From Methylophaga sp. OBS4 (GTDB lineage Bacteria > Pseudomonadota > Gammaproteobacteria > Nitrosococcales > Methylophagaceae): 64,000 bases of DNA. The stretch covers positions 1 through 64,000 of the forward strand of contig NZ_JAPDMV010000010.1 of assembly GCF_026319305.1 (NCBI RefSeq). Reading direction: 5' to 3'. Both the position numbers and the translations under genes were made by a program. Position 1 is the first letter of the stretch; every line of letters begins with the position of its first letter. The notes under the pieces are model-generated. The model was not told the origin of the DNA. It ran no database searches and saw nothing but the letters and a program-made list of their open reading frames with translations. Positions 28,244 to 36,687 of the stretch are shown here, piece by piece.

Positions 28244-29647
28244 ATGAGTTTATTTTTATTTTGCCTGGTCATGCTCAGCGCCATTTTCACTCTGGTGTTT
28301 GGCTTCTGGTGGGACAGTAGCGCACCATTCAAAGTCCACCTTTCTGTGCTCGCGTCCTTACTTGCGATGTTACTCTCAGCCATACTAATCATTAATATTT
28401 ACCCCAAAATTCAACGTCGCAGCGCAGTCACGGCAAAAGACAAACACCTGGACAATGTGATGTGGGGACAAGATATTTCCAGTAAATTATCAACACCGGC
28501 CGCAGTTATCGAAGGGTACAACATCAAATTTGCCAACAATGCCTTTCTCAAAGAATTGGGAATGAGCGGCATGCGGGAGTTTATCACTGAGATGCCGCTG
28601 ACCAATCTGGTTCACCCCAGTAATCACAACGCTTTGGCCAATTTCATCAGCCAGCAGCATGACCTGCAGAGCAATGAGACTATCACACTGAGAATGCTTT
28701 ATGCTGATGGTACGACAATCCCGGTTCATATGTCATTATCCCCGCTGAATGCTACCGAACAACCCAATCAGTATTTACTCCAGTTTTCACTGACATCCAG
28801 TTCTGAACCTGCAACCAGCTCTGTCTCAGAGGAGCTTACCTACCATCTGCTTATAGACCGGATCGAGCAAATTGTTTTCCAAATCAATGTTGATCAGGAA
28901 CTTATTTTTCTCAATCCATCCTGGCAGCGCCTGCTGGATTACAGCACCGAAGAAAGTCTGAATAAAACACTGTTTTCATTCATTCACCCTGAGGATCAAC
29001 CCCTGGCCGAATCCAGACTTAACGCTTTGACTGAAGGCAAGCGCCAACAGTGTCAATTCGAACTGCGTCTGATTGCCAAAAACGGCCGTTCCCTGTGGGT
29101 AGAGTTACGGGCTTCAACCACCTCGACCCTGAAAGGCGAACGTACCAGCATTATGGGTACATTGACCGATATCAGCCGCATGAAACAGACTGAAGCTGGC
29201 TTAAAAGCCAATGCCCGCTCCACCACCGATATGATCATGACCAATATCCCATGTATGTTGTATCGCTGTAAAAATGATCGTAACTGGACTTTTGACTTTG
29301 TCAGTGAAGGCTGTCTGGAAGTCACAGAATATCAGCCTTATGAAATCACCAACTCCCTCAACTTTAATTATATGCAATTAATCTACCCTGAGGATCAACC
29401 CAGAGTCTGGGAACATGTCCAAAATCAGATCAATAAACAACGCAGCTTCCAGCTTGTTTATCGCATTCTCACCAGAAGCAACAAAATCAAATGGGTAATG
29501 GAACGGGGCAAGGGTATTTTCTCTGGTAGTGATGAATTGCTGACACTGGAAGGAGTCATTATCGATATCACCAGTGATAATTTCCATGAACTCATGTACG
29601 GTCTGGAGCAAATAATAGAATCGCCTTGTCCCTATCCTCAACCATAA
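28244..29647 (+). CDS. Membrane protein with tandem PAS domains and no output domain
   Basis: 467 residues from the ATG at 28244 (AGAAGG 8 bases upstream). Two N-terminal membrane helices (LFLFCLVMLSAIFTLVFGFW and a second at about 28-50) are followed by three PAS-type segments at roughly 75-200, 215-340 and 345-455. The last two carry typical PAS/PAC pieces such as HPEDQPLAESRLNAL and YRILTRSNKIKWVMERGKG. No kinase, GGDEF, EAL or methyl-accepting domain follows. Divergent from the NarX-like kinase, it could be an accessory sensor for that system. Confidence 0.75.
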   Translation: MSLFLFCLVMLSAIFTLVFGFWWDSSAPFKVHLSVLASLLAMLLSAILIINIYPKIQRRSAVTAKDKHLDNVMWGQDISSKLSTPAAVIEGYNIKFANNAFLKELGMSGMREFITEMPLTNLVHPSNHNALANFISQQHDLQSNETITLRMLYADGTTIPVHMSLSPLNATEQPNQYLLQFSLTSSSEPATSSVSEELTYHLLIDRIEQIVFQINVDQELIFLNPSWQRLLDYSTEESLNKTLFSFIHPEDQPLAESRLNALTEGKRQQCQFELRLIAKNGRSLWVELRASTTSTLKGERTSIMGTLTDISRMKQTEAGLKANARSTTDMIMTNIPCMLYRCKNDRNWTFDFVSEGCLEVTEYQPYEITNSLNFNYMQLIYPEDQPRVWEHVQNQINKQRSFQLVYRILTRSNKIKWVMERGKGIFSGSDELLTLEGVIIDITSDNFHELMYGLEQIIESPCPYPQP

Positions 29648-29684
29648 AAAAGGAGCCACAGCTCTCAGAGTGTGGCTCCTTTTT
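29646..29684 (+). terminator. Bidirectional intrinsic terminator
   Basis: AAAAAGGAGCCACA, a 12-base loop region, and TGTGGCTCCTTTTT form a perfect 9-bp GC-rich stem with A and T tracts. It separates the PAS protein from the convergent porin gene. Confidence 0.9.
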
Positions 29685-29696
29685 AAGCTCAAATAT

Positions 29697-30491
29697 TTAG
29701 AAAGAGCGCGTCACATAACCAATAAACTGGCTATCACCACGATTATCGCCATCAACACCCGGCCACCAGTCTTTATCAGCGTTGGTGTCGGTATAGTTCA
29801 CACCCACTGTCCAGCCTTCAGAACCAGCAAGCGAAAAGTCCTTGCTCACGCCAATCAGGTAGTCGGTGTAATCAAAGTCGCTGTAGTTTTCGACATCCAG
29901 GCGACCGATATGTGCTGTCAGATTGAAGTCCATCGGCAGGCCATAATTGAAGTTCAGCTCGTAATACTGAGTGCCTTTACTATCGCCATTAGCGTCAGCG
30001 CCCATCGTATTGCTAGTGACACCGCCCCAGTCGGTCAGGGTACGGCTGTATTTGGCAGTGAACCATTTCCAGGTGGCGGCCACATAAGCTTCGGTGGTGT
30101 CGAAATCTTCATCGCTCCGGCCATTCAGACCCGGCACTTTCTTATTATCAGGGTAATAGAATTGCAGCAAACCGACATCCACGCCAAAATCATCTGTGAA
30201 CTGGTGGTAATAACCGCCATAGAAGTCGACTTCGATGCTGTTACCCACGTTAAGGCCTTCTTCCAGAGTGGTTGCCCAGACGCCCGCATACCAGCCGCTG
30301 GCATGGGCATAGTCAAATCCGCCCTGCAAAGCAGGATCTTCATCACTGTAGTCAATGCCGCGGAATACGTACGAACTGAACAAACCGACGTTTGAACTAA
30401 AGCTGTGCGGTGAGGTTTCTTCGGCATGAATAGCCGTGGTGGCTGTCATAGCGGTACCCGCTATTGCCATTGTTAATAAAAGCTTCTTCAT
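29697..30491 (-). CDS. TorF-family putative porin
   Basis: 264 residues with a signal peptide (MKKLLLTMAIAGTAMTATTA, cleavage after IHA). Mature sequence shows FSSNVGLFSSYVFRGIDYS, the opening motif of the TorF/Gcw_chp outer-membrane family, alternating aromatic beta strands and a C-terminal Phe (VTRSF), as in barrel proteins. The promoter carries the 91-bp module shared with mgdA, so this porin is probably co-regulated with methylamine oxidation and may admit methylated amines. It lies directly downstream of dmmC on the same strand. Confidence 0.85.
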   Translation of the reverse strand: MKKLLLTMAIAGTAMTATTAIHAEETSPHSFSSNVGLFSSYVFRGIDYSDEDPALQGGFDYAHASGWYAGVWATTLEEGLNVGNSIEVDFYGGYYHQFTDDFGVDVGLLQFYYPDNKKVPGLNGRSDEDFDTTEAYVAATWKWFTAKYSRTLTDWGGVTSNTMGADANGDSKGTQYYELNFNYGLPMDFNLTAHIGRLDVENYSDFDYTDYLIGVSKDFSLAGSEGWTVGVNYTDTNADKDWWPGVDGDNRGDSQFIGYVTRSF

Positions 30492-30573
30492 TCTATTTTC
30501 CTTTTAGGTTGGTAAAAGTTGTTGCTAAAAATCGCAATAAATATTGCGTCGTTCAGATTGGTTGAATTACTTG

Positions 30574-30664
30574 GAGTAGACAGCATCAACCACCGTTCAA
30601 TTAAACAATGTTTCACCAAGTGAAACTTTAACTGCATTTACGCATGACTCATTTTCCCTGTCAA
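30574..30664 (-). promoter_or_regulatory. Promoter/operator module shared with mgdA (porin copy)
   Basis: On the minus strand: TTGACA (30659-30664), a 17-bp spacer, then GTAAAT (30636-30641) as a weak -10. Next is a palindrome GTTTCACTTGGTGAAAC (30610-30626, 7-bp arms), which would cover about +3 to +19. The conserved leader continues to 30574. It aligns without gaps to 63862-63952 with 77 of 91 identities. The operator position suggests a repressor. The palindrome is separated from dmmC's stop by about 45 bp. Confidence 0.75.
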
Positions 30665-30669
30665 CACAT

Positions 30670-31710
30670 TCACTCAGGATGAGTGCCCAATTCGAGCTCT
30701 TCGCCATCGTCCAGCGGTGCCAGCCAATCTATCGCCATCTGACGGTAGTTATCCAGTCCTTTGTATTCAGATAAGTCCGGATGCAGGTTTTGCAGCACGC
30801 GATGCAAACGTTTGGCCCAACGTGGATAAGTCGCCAAATCTTTAAGGCTGATGAGGTAACCACGGACGCTGAAGGCAATGGCATTACTGCGCGGCAGGCG
30901 GAATAGTGCCTGAAGCTCCACACGCAAATGCACTTTTTCAGCCACATTTTCCGGTGTGACTGACATATTGTCCGGCCCCCAAAGCGGGTAATTTTCCGGA
31001 GAGGTATCCAGACGCGGGTTAATCGTCATGGTCCAATTCAGGCGACGAACCGGGCTGCCATATTGAAGATGCAGCAAGTATTTCAGGGCACGGTCAAAAA
31101 TGCCGAGTTCATTGGCTTGCGGAACCGGACCATGCCATTCCTTGAACGACATGCCGGCGTCAAATGCCATAGACCAGTCGGCCTGACTGGTGACCATGCC
31201 GGCATCGGCAAATAAATCTTCATCACGCTGGTCCAGCAGAATCCAGTCGCCCTGCACTTGACGGGCGATATATTCAAACGGCTCCATCGGCAGCGTGCCT
31301 TCATCACCAAAGGTGAAGGACTGTCCGATGCCCAGTGGTTTGTTGACCCAGTGCCAGTTATCACCGTCTTTACTCAGCTGAAACTGTTCCGGATAGTCAG
31401 CCGCCAGTGAATCCATTACCAACTCAACCATGTCCCACTGCGCATCCATCATGTGCGGCAACGCAATATAACGCTCGGAATCTTCTTCCAGCGTAATTTG
31501 CCTCTCTGCACATTCGGCGACGTAATGTTCATCTACGTCAATAACATGTTCAAACACCGAACCTGGCTGCGTCGGAGCATGCTGCTCAATGTTGACGCTG
31601 TACATATATTCATCTTCGGCAAACGGGAACGGAAAACGACGAATGGCTTCAGGTGAGTTAGAAAAGGTGTAATCATCACGGAAGCTTTCTTGTTTAAATA
31701 CCATGTTCAT
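30670..31710 (-). CDS. dmmC: Dimethylamine monooxygenase subunit DmmC (DUF3445, heme-dependent N-demethylase family)
   Basis: 346 residues. The N-terminus (FPFPFAEDEYMYSVNIEQ) and segments such as NWTMTINPRLD and LFRLPRSNAIAFSVRGYL are typical of DUF3445, the heme-dependent oxidative N-demethylase family. With DmmA and DmmB it should oxidise dimethylamine to methylamine and formaldehyde using O2. Last gene of dmmDABC, in the order known from Ruegeria pomeroyi. A GAGGAA site precedes the ATG. No signal peptide. Subunit letters are assigned from gene order and may need checking. Confidence 0.85.
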   Translation of the reverse strand: MNMVFKQESFRDDYTFSNSPEAIRRFPFPFAEDEYMYSVNIEQHAPTQPGSVFEHVIDVDEHYVAECAERQITLEEDSERYIALPHMMDAQWDMVELVMDSLAADYPEQFQLSKDGDNWHWVNKPLGIGQSFTFGDEGTLPMEPFEYIARQVQGDWILLDQRDEDLFADAGMVTSQADWSMAFDAGMSFKEWHGPVPQANELGIFDRALKYLLHLQYGSPVRRLNWTMTINPRLDTSPENYPLWGPDNMSVTPENVAEKVHLRVELQALFRLPRSNAIAFSVRGYLISLKDLATYPRWAKRLHRVLQNLHPDLSEYKGLDNYRQMAIDWLAPLDDGEELELGTHPE

Positions 31711-31720
31711 TCGTATTTCC

Positions 31721-32674
31721 TCAGATGTTGAGCACTAAGTGGCTGCATTTAGCACGTGAGACGCAGGGCAGAATTTTGTTTCCTACCGCTTTTTCTGCGT
31801 CTGACAGATAATGATCGTTGTGCATCAGTACACCATCACAATCGAGCACTTCCAGCTCACAACGCCCACAGGCACCGCCACGGCACAGGAACGGGGCATC
31901 AACACCCGCTTCTTCCATCGCTTCCAGCAGGCTCATATCACCCGGTACTTCCACTTCCATCTCGGTTTGCGCCAGTTTGACGCTGAACGCATCGCCCATC
32001 GGCGGGGCTAAGAACTGCTCGCTGTGCACATGGTTTTCCGGCCAACCCAGATTTTTTGCTGTTATCAACAGCGATTTGACCATGGGCTCCGGGCCACACA
32101 CATAGACATGGGTGCCTAAAGGCTGATGGCCGAGCAGATCGTTAAAATCCACAAGCTGGCCTTCTTGTTCGACATAAAAATGCACCCGGTCACCACACAT
32201 CTCTTCCAGTTGTCCTCTGAAAGCCGCATGCTCATTGGAACGATAGGCGTAGTGCATTTCATAATCGCAGCCGAGCCGGTTCAAGTCCGCGATCTGGGAC
32301 ATAAACGGTGTAATACCGATACCACCTGCAACCAGAATATGTCTGCGTCCCAGCTTAGAGATGGCAAACAGATTGACCGGATAGGTGATTTGCAGCCGTG
32401 AACCCGGCTTCACCTTGTCGTGCATGAACACCGAACCACCGCGGGATTGGTCCTGGCGGCGCACTGAAATATGATAACTATCCGTATTCGCAGGCGATCC
32501 CATCAGTGAATAAGGATTCCGATGAATACGACCATTGATATTCATTGCCACCACCACATGACTGCCACCGGAAAACCGCGGCAAGGGTTCGCCGTTTTCC
32601 TGTACCAGCGTGAAGTGCTTCACGAACTCGGTTACTTGTTCAACATCGGTTACTTTTACATTCAAAATACTCAT
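31721..32674 (-). CDS. dmmB: Dimethylamine monooxygenase reductase DmmB (PDR/VanB family)
   Basis: 317 residues. It has the phthalate-dioxygenase-reductase layout: a flavin domain (about 1-105, NPYSLMGSP for FMN), an NAD domain (VAGGIGITPFMSQ, YVCGPEPM) and a C-terminal 2Fe-2S ferredoxin (CRGGACGRCE, with a fourth Cys in LPCVSRA). It supplies electrons from NAD(P)H to the oxygenase subunit. The start overlaps the stop of dmmA by 4 bases. Confidence 0.9.
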   Translation of the reverse strand: MSILNVKVTDVEQVTEFVKHFTLVQENGEPLPRFSGGSHVVVAMNINGRIHRNPYSLMGSPANTDSYHISVRRQDQSRGGSVFMHDKVKPGSRLQITYPVNLFAISKLGRRHILVAGGIGITPFMSQIADLNRLGCDYEMHYAYRSNEHAAFRGQLEEMCGDRVHFYVEQEGQLVDFNDLLGHQPLGTHVYVCGPEPMVKSLLITAKNLGWPENHVHSEQFLAPPMGDAFSVKLAQTEMEVEVPGDMSLLEAMEEAGVDAPFLCRGGACGRCELEVLDCDGVLMHNDHYLSDAEKAVGNKILPCVSRAKCSHLVLNI

Positions 32675-33273
32675 GGGTAGAGCTCCTCACTTGCCGGAAT
32701 CTTGCCGGGTTCTTCCGCATCAATCATCACGCCCATATAGGCGCCGAGACGTCTGGAAAAATGATCCCGAACAAACAGGTGCCGGCCGCACCCGCTACAA
32801 GGATGGATACTGTGATGCACATCCTCGTCAATAGTCTTGCAATGTACGCAGTAAACTGAGCGTGCCAGCGTACCGCAGAGTTCTTTTTCAACATTGACGT
32901 CTTGCACGCCATAGGGTTTAAGTGTCTGCATCACCGACCAGATAAATGCTTCAGTACCGGCGACATAAAATTGTGTGCCCATTAAACAGTCAGGTAGTTG
33001 CTCCTTGAGCGCTGCCAACACCGCCTGTTTAGAATCACAAATCTGCAATCCTTCTGGGACCAGCGTTGAAACAATATCAGCGTACTTTTTCGAAGCCGAT
33101 GCATTATCGGCAAACAACAACTTGATTGGCTCACGGGGATACATTTGCTGAAACAACTTCAGCACGGCAATACCACCCTCCCCCTGTGCTATCACTACAT
33201 GGCCGGTCGCCTGATGACGCCAGACCAATGAGTCATAAAAGGGTTTACTTCTTATCCAATATCCTCGTTCCAT
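32671..33273 (-). CDS. dmmA: Dimethylamine monooxygenase subunit DmmA
   Basis: 200 residues from the ATG at 33273 (MERGYW). The N-terminal half resembles a nucleotide-binding alpha/beta domain (AQGEGGIAVLKLF). The C-terminus carries a zinc-ribbon-like pair of CxxC motifs (CVHCKTIDED and CSGCGRHLFVRDHFSRRLGA), typical of DmmA. Its exact job in the complex is not settled. It overlaps dmmB and follows dmmD by 77 bases. Confidence 0.82.
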   Translation of the reverse strand: MERGYWIRSKPFYDSLVWRHQATGHVVIAQGEGGIAVLKLFQQMYPREPIKLLFADNASASKKYADIVSTLVPEGLQICDSKQAVLAALKEQLPDCLMGTQFYVAGTEAFIWSVMQTLKPYGVQDVNVEKELCGTLARSVYCVHCKTIDEDVHHSIHPCSGCGRHLFVRDHFSRRLGAYMGVMIDAEEPGKIPASEELYP

Positions 33274-33350
33274 ATTTGTTATCTCATCTTGTTCGTACAG
33301 CCAGCACCCTGCCATTGGCAGGGTTGCAAGCAGTACGAGAGTTAATCTTG

Positions 33351-34520
33351 TTACTCTGGATGAGTACGCAGACGCATGGGGTCATAAAACGGTGTTTTCA
33401 CCACATGCGCTTCTACCGGTGTTTCACCGCTAATCACTACCTGAGTGCCCAGTTGTGAAAACTCGGGCTTGACATGCACCATAGCCAGAGATTTCATCAG
33501 ATAACGGCTATAGCAGGCACTGGTAACCACACCGATTTCTCTACCGTCTTTGATGATTCTGGCACCTGCTTCAACCGCTTCACTGCTCTGACATTCCAGT
33601 CCCACCTGTTTGAATCGTTCACGTCCGCGTAACTTGAGCAGCGCTTCCTTACCGATGTAGTTGCCTGGTTTATCCAGATCAACACACCAGCCCAAATTCA
33701 CCTCCCAAGGGGTGGTATCGCCTTCGGGCATGTCATAGGGGTAAAACAATAACGCTGCTTCTACGCGGGTCAAATCCAGAGAGTCCCAAGAAGCTGCCAT
33801 CACACCATAAGGGTGGCCTTTTTCCAGAATGCTGTCCCAAAGATGAATTGCATCATCGGCGTGACAATAGACTTCATAGCCGCGTTCTCCTGAATAGCCG
33901 CCACGGGCGATCTTTACATCACAGCCGAATAGTTTGGTTTCGATATGTTTAAAATAAGGCAGTTTGGCCAGATCAATAGCCATATGGGGCGGGTCCAGCG
34001 CATCAGCAGATCTAAGGACATCAATAGATCTGGGGCCCTGCAATGACAGAATATGGACATCCATATCCTGTTCAATTGTCACATCCATACCTTCAGCCAG
34101 ACGGGCCAAAGTCTGCTGCGTCGCACCGCTGCCATGTGACAGGCGATATTGCTCTTTGCCATCACATATCACCATGATGTCGTCGACCAGCGCCCCTTTT
34201 TCATTTACTTGTGCTGCCAGTCTTGACGTGCCCGGTTCAAGGTTGCTGACATCAATCGCAACAAGCTGATCAAGTACAGTCAACGCAGCCGGACCGGAAA
34301 CGTTGACAATGTTGAGTGCAGAAATATCATAAAGCCCGGCCCTGGTTCTGACTGCAATCACTTCATCATACGGGTTTGTATGGTAACGCCAGGGAATCGG
34401 CATATTGTTCCAGGTTTCGCCGTCCAGCTTGCAACCCAATTCCTGATGTCTGATATTTAAGATTGAATTGCGTATGGTACCTGATTCAGGTGTCAAGGCA
34501 TTTAAGCTTGAATTTCCCAT
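33351..34520 (-). CDS. dmmD: GcvT-like protein of the dimethylamine cluster (DmmD)
   Basis: 389 residues of the aminomethyltransferase (GcvT/YgfZ) fold, with TRAGLYDISALN, YRLSHGSG, LQGPRSIDVL, RGGYSGERGYEVYC and LTRVEAALLFYP. These residues form the folate-binding pocket in relatives, so it probably captures the methyl carbon as methylene-tetrahydrofolate or acts as an accessory demethylase. In Ruegeria an additional dmmD gene is needed for growth although DmmABC suffices for activity. First gene of dmmDABC. Confidence 0.8.
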   Translation of the reverse strand: MGNSSLNALTPESGTIRNSILNIRHQELGCKLDGETWNNMPIPWRYHTNPYDEVIAVRTRAGLYDISALNIVNVSGPAALTVLDQLVAIDVSNLEPGTSRLAAQVNEKGALVDDIMVICDGKEQYRLSHGSGATQQTLARLAEGMDVTIEQDMDVHILSLQGPRSIDVLRSADALDPPHMAIDLAKLPYFKHIETKLFGCDVKIARGGYSGERGYEVYCHADDAIHLWDSILEKGHPYGVMAASWDSLDLTRVEAALLFYPYDMPEGDTTPWEVNLGWCVDLDKPGNYIGKEALLKLRGRERFKQVGLECQSSEAVEAGARIIKDGREIGVVTSACYSRYLMKSLAMVHVKPEFSQLGTQVVISGETPVEAHVVKTPFYDPMRLRTHPE

Positions 34521-34771
34521 AATGAGTGACTCCGGTGTAATGAAAATGTAATCGTATGGAAAAACATATCGAAATCAGGATCGCTCCGAAATTCTCACGA
34601 TGGAGTACTCCCTTTAGAGTAAGCAGGGATTAAGCAGATCTCAGCGCTATCAGAATCAGAAAAATTGCAGCAATCGGAAGGCATAGGTCAGCAGGGATTC
34701 ACCGACACCTTTATCTCATTAAGAACATCAGGAGATGCAACACTAGACCAAGTTAATCCATGCCAAAGCCT
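34521..34771. other. Upstream region of dmmD
   Basis: 250 bp of non-coding DNA that should hold the dmm promoter. A 10-bp palindrome GGAGTACTCC (34602-34611) lies about 80 bases upstream of dmmD and could be an operator. No copy of the mgdA/porin module is present. No convincing -35/-10 pair was found. Confidence 0.3.
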
Positions 34772-35108
34772 AAGGACTGTTGCTGTTTCGTAATTCACCA
34801 CTGCCGAAGCTGTGGGCTGTGCCTGAAAAACCACTTTTCTGCGTGGCCTACTTGGATGTAGGTCAGAGGCGTGAGCAGATGCGGAAGCTTTGCCCGTTAT
34901 TTATTTAAAATGACTACAAAAATGTCTGGACAAGCAATGTTCCAGACATTGCTTTTGCATACACTCCATCCATGGCGATAAACGTTTTTGAGCACAAGCC
35001 CCCAAGGGTGCAAGATACAACGATGTATCTTGCAAACTTCATTGTTCGTGCTTGATTGACTTTTTTTCAGAAAACAACAATAAGGAAGTCGAAAGACCAA
35101 CAGCCCCT
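34772..35108 (+). repeat. MITE-like element, copy B
   Basis: Inverted, diverged copy of the element at 24833-25162. Ends: AAGGACTGTTGCTGTTTCG (34772-34790) and CGAAAGACCAACAGCCCCT (35090-35108); the latter is nearly identical to the right end of copy A. Internal matches to copy A's other strand include CACTTTTCTG, GTGGCCTAC and TGACTACAAAA. The middle (about 34925-35035) is replaced by other sequence. It sits 14 bases after the ribH stop, between ribH and dmmD. Confidence 0.6.
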
Positions 35109-35122
35109 GATACTGAACAAAC

Positions 35123-35599
35123 TCAGTGCTTGCTCAGCCGTTTCAGGGATTGGATCATTTCTAGCACAACCTGGGCCGCTTCGGCACCCTTTATTGTCAT
35201 CCTGTCGATGGCTTGTTGCTCGTTTTCGGTGGTCAGAATTGCATTGGCAACAGGAATGCCAGTGTTAATTTGAATGTCGGAAACACATCGTGCCGACTCG
35301 TTAGCAACGATTTCAAAGTGATAGGTTTCACCCCGTACGATGCAACCGAGGGCAATAAGCCCGTCATATGCGCCTGTTAATGCCATTTCATTAAGCATCA
35401 ATGGCGATTCAAGTGCGCCCGGCACGGTCATGATATCAATATCGGCTTCCGCCACCTGGCTCTGCCGCAACTGTTCAAGACACGCATTCAGCAAACCTTC
35501 GCCGATATGCGGGTTGAAGCGGGACTGGACAATACCGATCCGCAAACCGGCACCGTTAGTCGTTGTTCTGGTCACTGATTTTTCAAAATCCGTTGCCAT
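35123..35599 (-). CDS. ribH: 6,7-dimethyl-8-ribityllumazine synthase
   Basis: 158 residues. Motifs: VQSRFN near the N-terminus, TVPGALESPL, LGCIVRGETYHFE (catalytic His region) and GIPVANAILTTEN. It condenses 5-amino-6-ribitylaminouracil with 3,4-dihydroxybutanone-4-phosphate, the penultimate step of riboflavin synthesis. It lies 126 bases after etfA, inside the flavoprotein cluster, and is probably an extra or dedicated copy, since the usual rib operon partners are not next to it. Together with ribBA at 47.8 kb it points to high flavin demand. Confidence 0.93.
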   Translation of the reverse strand: MATDFEKSVTRTTTNGAGLRIGIVQSRFNPHIGEGLLNACLEQLRQSQVAEADIDIMTVPGALESPLMLNEMALTGAYDGLIALGCIVRGETYHFEIVANESARCVSDIQINTGIPVANAILTTENEQQAIDRMTIKGAEAAQVVLEMIQSLKRLSKH

Positions 35600-35624
35600 A
35601 TCACATCCTTTATCAAGTCAAAAC

Positions 35625-35677
35625 GCAGGCAGGCAAAACTGTTTTTGTTAACAGCTATACCCGGGATACCTGCCTGC
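35625..35677 (-). other. Structured spacer between etfA and ribH
   Basis: GCAGGCAGG (35625-35633) pairs perfectly with CCTGCCTGC (35669-35677). The enclosed 35 bases contain a smaller hairpin (CTGTT/AACAG) and a palindrome (ATACCCGGGAT-like). No long U-run follows on the minus strand, so it may be an mRNA-processing or stability structure rather than a simple terminator. Confidence 0.5.
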
Positions 35678-35725
35678 ACTTTAACCAACCTGTCAACTCA
35701 GTGACAGATTATTGTCAAGTCCTGC

Positions 35726-36685
35726 TTATTCAAAGTGTGTACGCAGTTCTTCTTCAATATCAAAGATATCGCCAACAATACCGTATTTGGCAATGGTGAA
35801 GATCGACGCACCCGGATCGGTGTTAACCGCCACAATCGTAGGCACGTGTTTCATGCCGGCCATATGCTGAATCGAACCGGAAATGCCCATTGCAACATAC
35901 AATTTACACGAGCCCACCACTTTGCCTGATTGACCCACCTGACGTGATTTCGGCAACCAGCCAGAATCAGCAATCGGACGGGAGCAACATAAAGTAGCAC
36001 CTGCCATATCTGCCAGTTCGCGGAATTGATCAACATTATCTTCATCGGCAATACCACGGCCAATAGACATAATGAAGTCAACCGTCGTGATATCAATGTC
36101 ACCCGCACCTTCGGGCTCAACATAACGCAGGTTTTGGCTGCGGCTGCTCAGATTGTTCATCTCTAATATGTTCACTGTCGGCGTTGCCGCCTCTTCTACA
36201 GGCTTAAACACACTCGCGCGAACTGTCAGTAATACGCAATCCTTACCGGGGAAATCAACTTCTACATAGACTTTTTCATTATACGCGGCACGTGTAACCA
36301 CCAGCTCATCACCATCGTAAGTCAGTCCGAACACATCGCTTGCAAAACCATAGTTACCTTTGCGCGCCAGAGTCGGTGCATAGCCCAGACTGTCTACAGA
36401 ATGCGGCATCAACACCACGGCAGGAGTATAGGTTTCCATCAGCGAGCTTACTGCTGCTTCATGAATATCAGAATCAAAATCTTCCGAAGGTGTTTTAACA
36501 GCGACAACTTCATCTACACCGCTGAGTGACAATTGATCGACATAAGACTCTGAGTTCTGACCAATAATGGCCACAACCACCTTGTCATCCGCCTGACGAA
36601 TATCTTGTGCTGCGGTAATCACCTCAAGTGAGATGGGACGCAATTCATTTTGGCGACTTTCCGCCACGACCAGAATAGTTTTCAT
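35726..36685 (-). CDS. etfA: Electron-transfer flavoprotein alpha subunit
   Basis: 319 residues. It matches the Methylophilus W3A1 type, the physiological acceptor of TMA dehydrogenase, in many places: RPISLEVI, TTVDFIMSIGRGI, SRPIADSGWLPKSRQVGQSG (FAD binding), YVAMGISGSIQHMAGM and AVNTDPGASIF. It carries FAD and takes electrons one at a time from the 4Fe-4S centre of TMADH. It starts 2 bases after etfB; GGGGGAA precedes the ATG. Confidence 0.95.
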   Translation of the reverse strand: MKTILVVAESRQNELRPISLEVITAAQDIRQADDKVVVAIIGQNSESYVDQLSLSGVDEVVAVKTPSEDFDSDIHEAAVSSLMETYTPAVVLMPHSVDSLGYAPTLARKGNYGFASDVFGLTYDGDELVVTRAAYNEKVYVEVDFPGKDCVLLTVRASVFKPVEEAATPTVNILEMNNLSSRSQNLRYVEPEGAGDIDITTVDFIMSIGRGIADEDNVDQFRELADMAGATLCCSRPIADSGWLPKSRQVGQSGKVVGSCKLYVAMGISGSIQHMAGMKHVPTIVAVNTDPGASIFTIAKYGIVGDIFDIEEELRTHFE

Positions 36686-36687
36686 CT

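Noticed and set aside
30670-34520. Shared C-terminus THPE of DmmC and DmmD as a common tag
   Set aside because: Only four or five residues match; no wider similarity, so probably coincidence.
34897-35100. 67-residue ORF inside repeat copy B
   Set aside because: It lies within the MITE-like element, is read on the strand opposite to most of the shared blocks and has no family match.
35600-35725. FMN riboswitch before ribH (or before ribBA)
   Set aside because: The conserved FMN-riboswitch blocks are absent from both leaders; a different hairpin is present before ribH.
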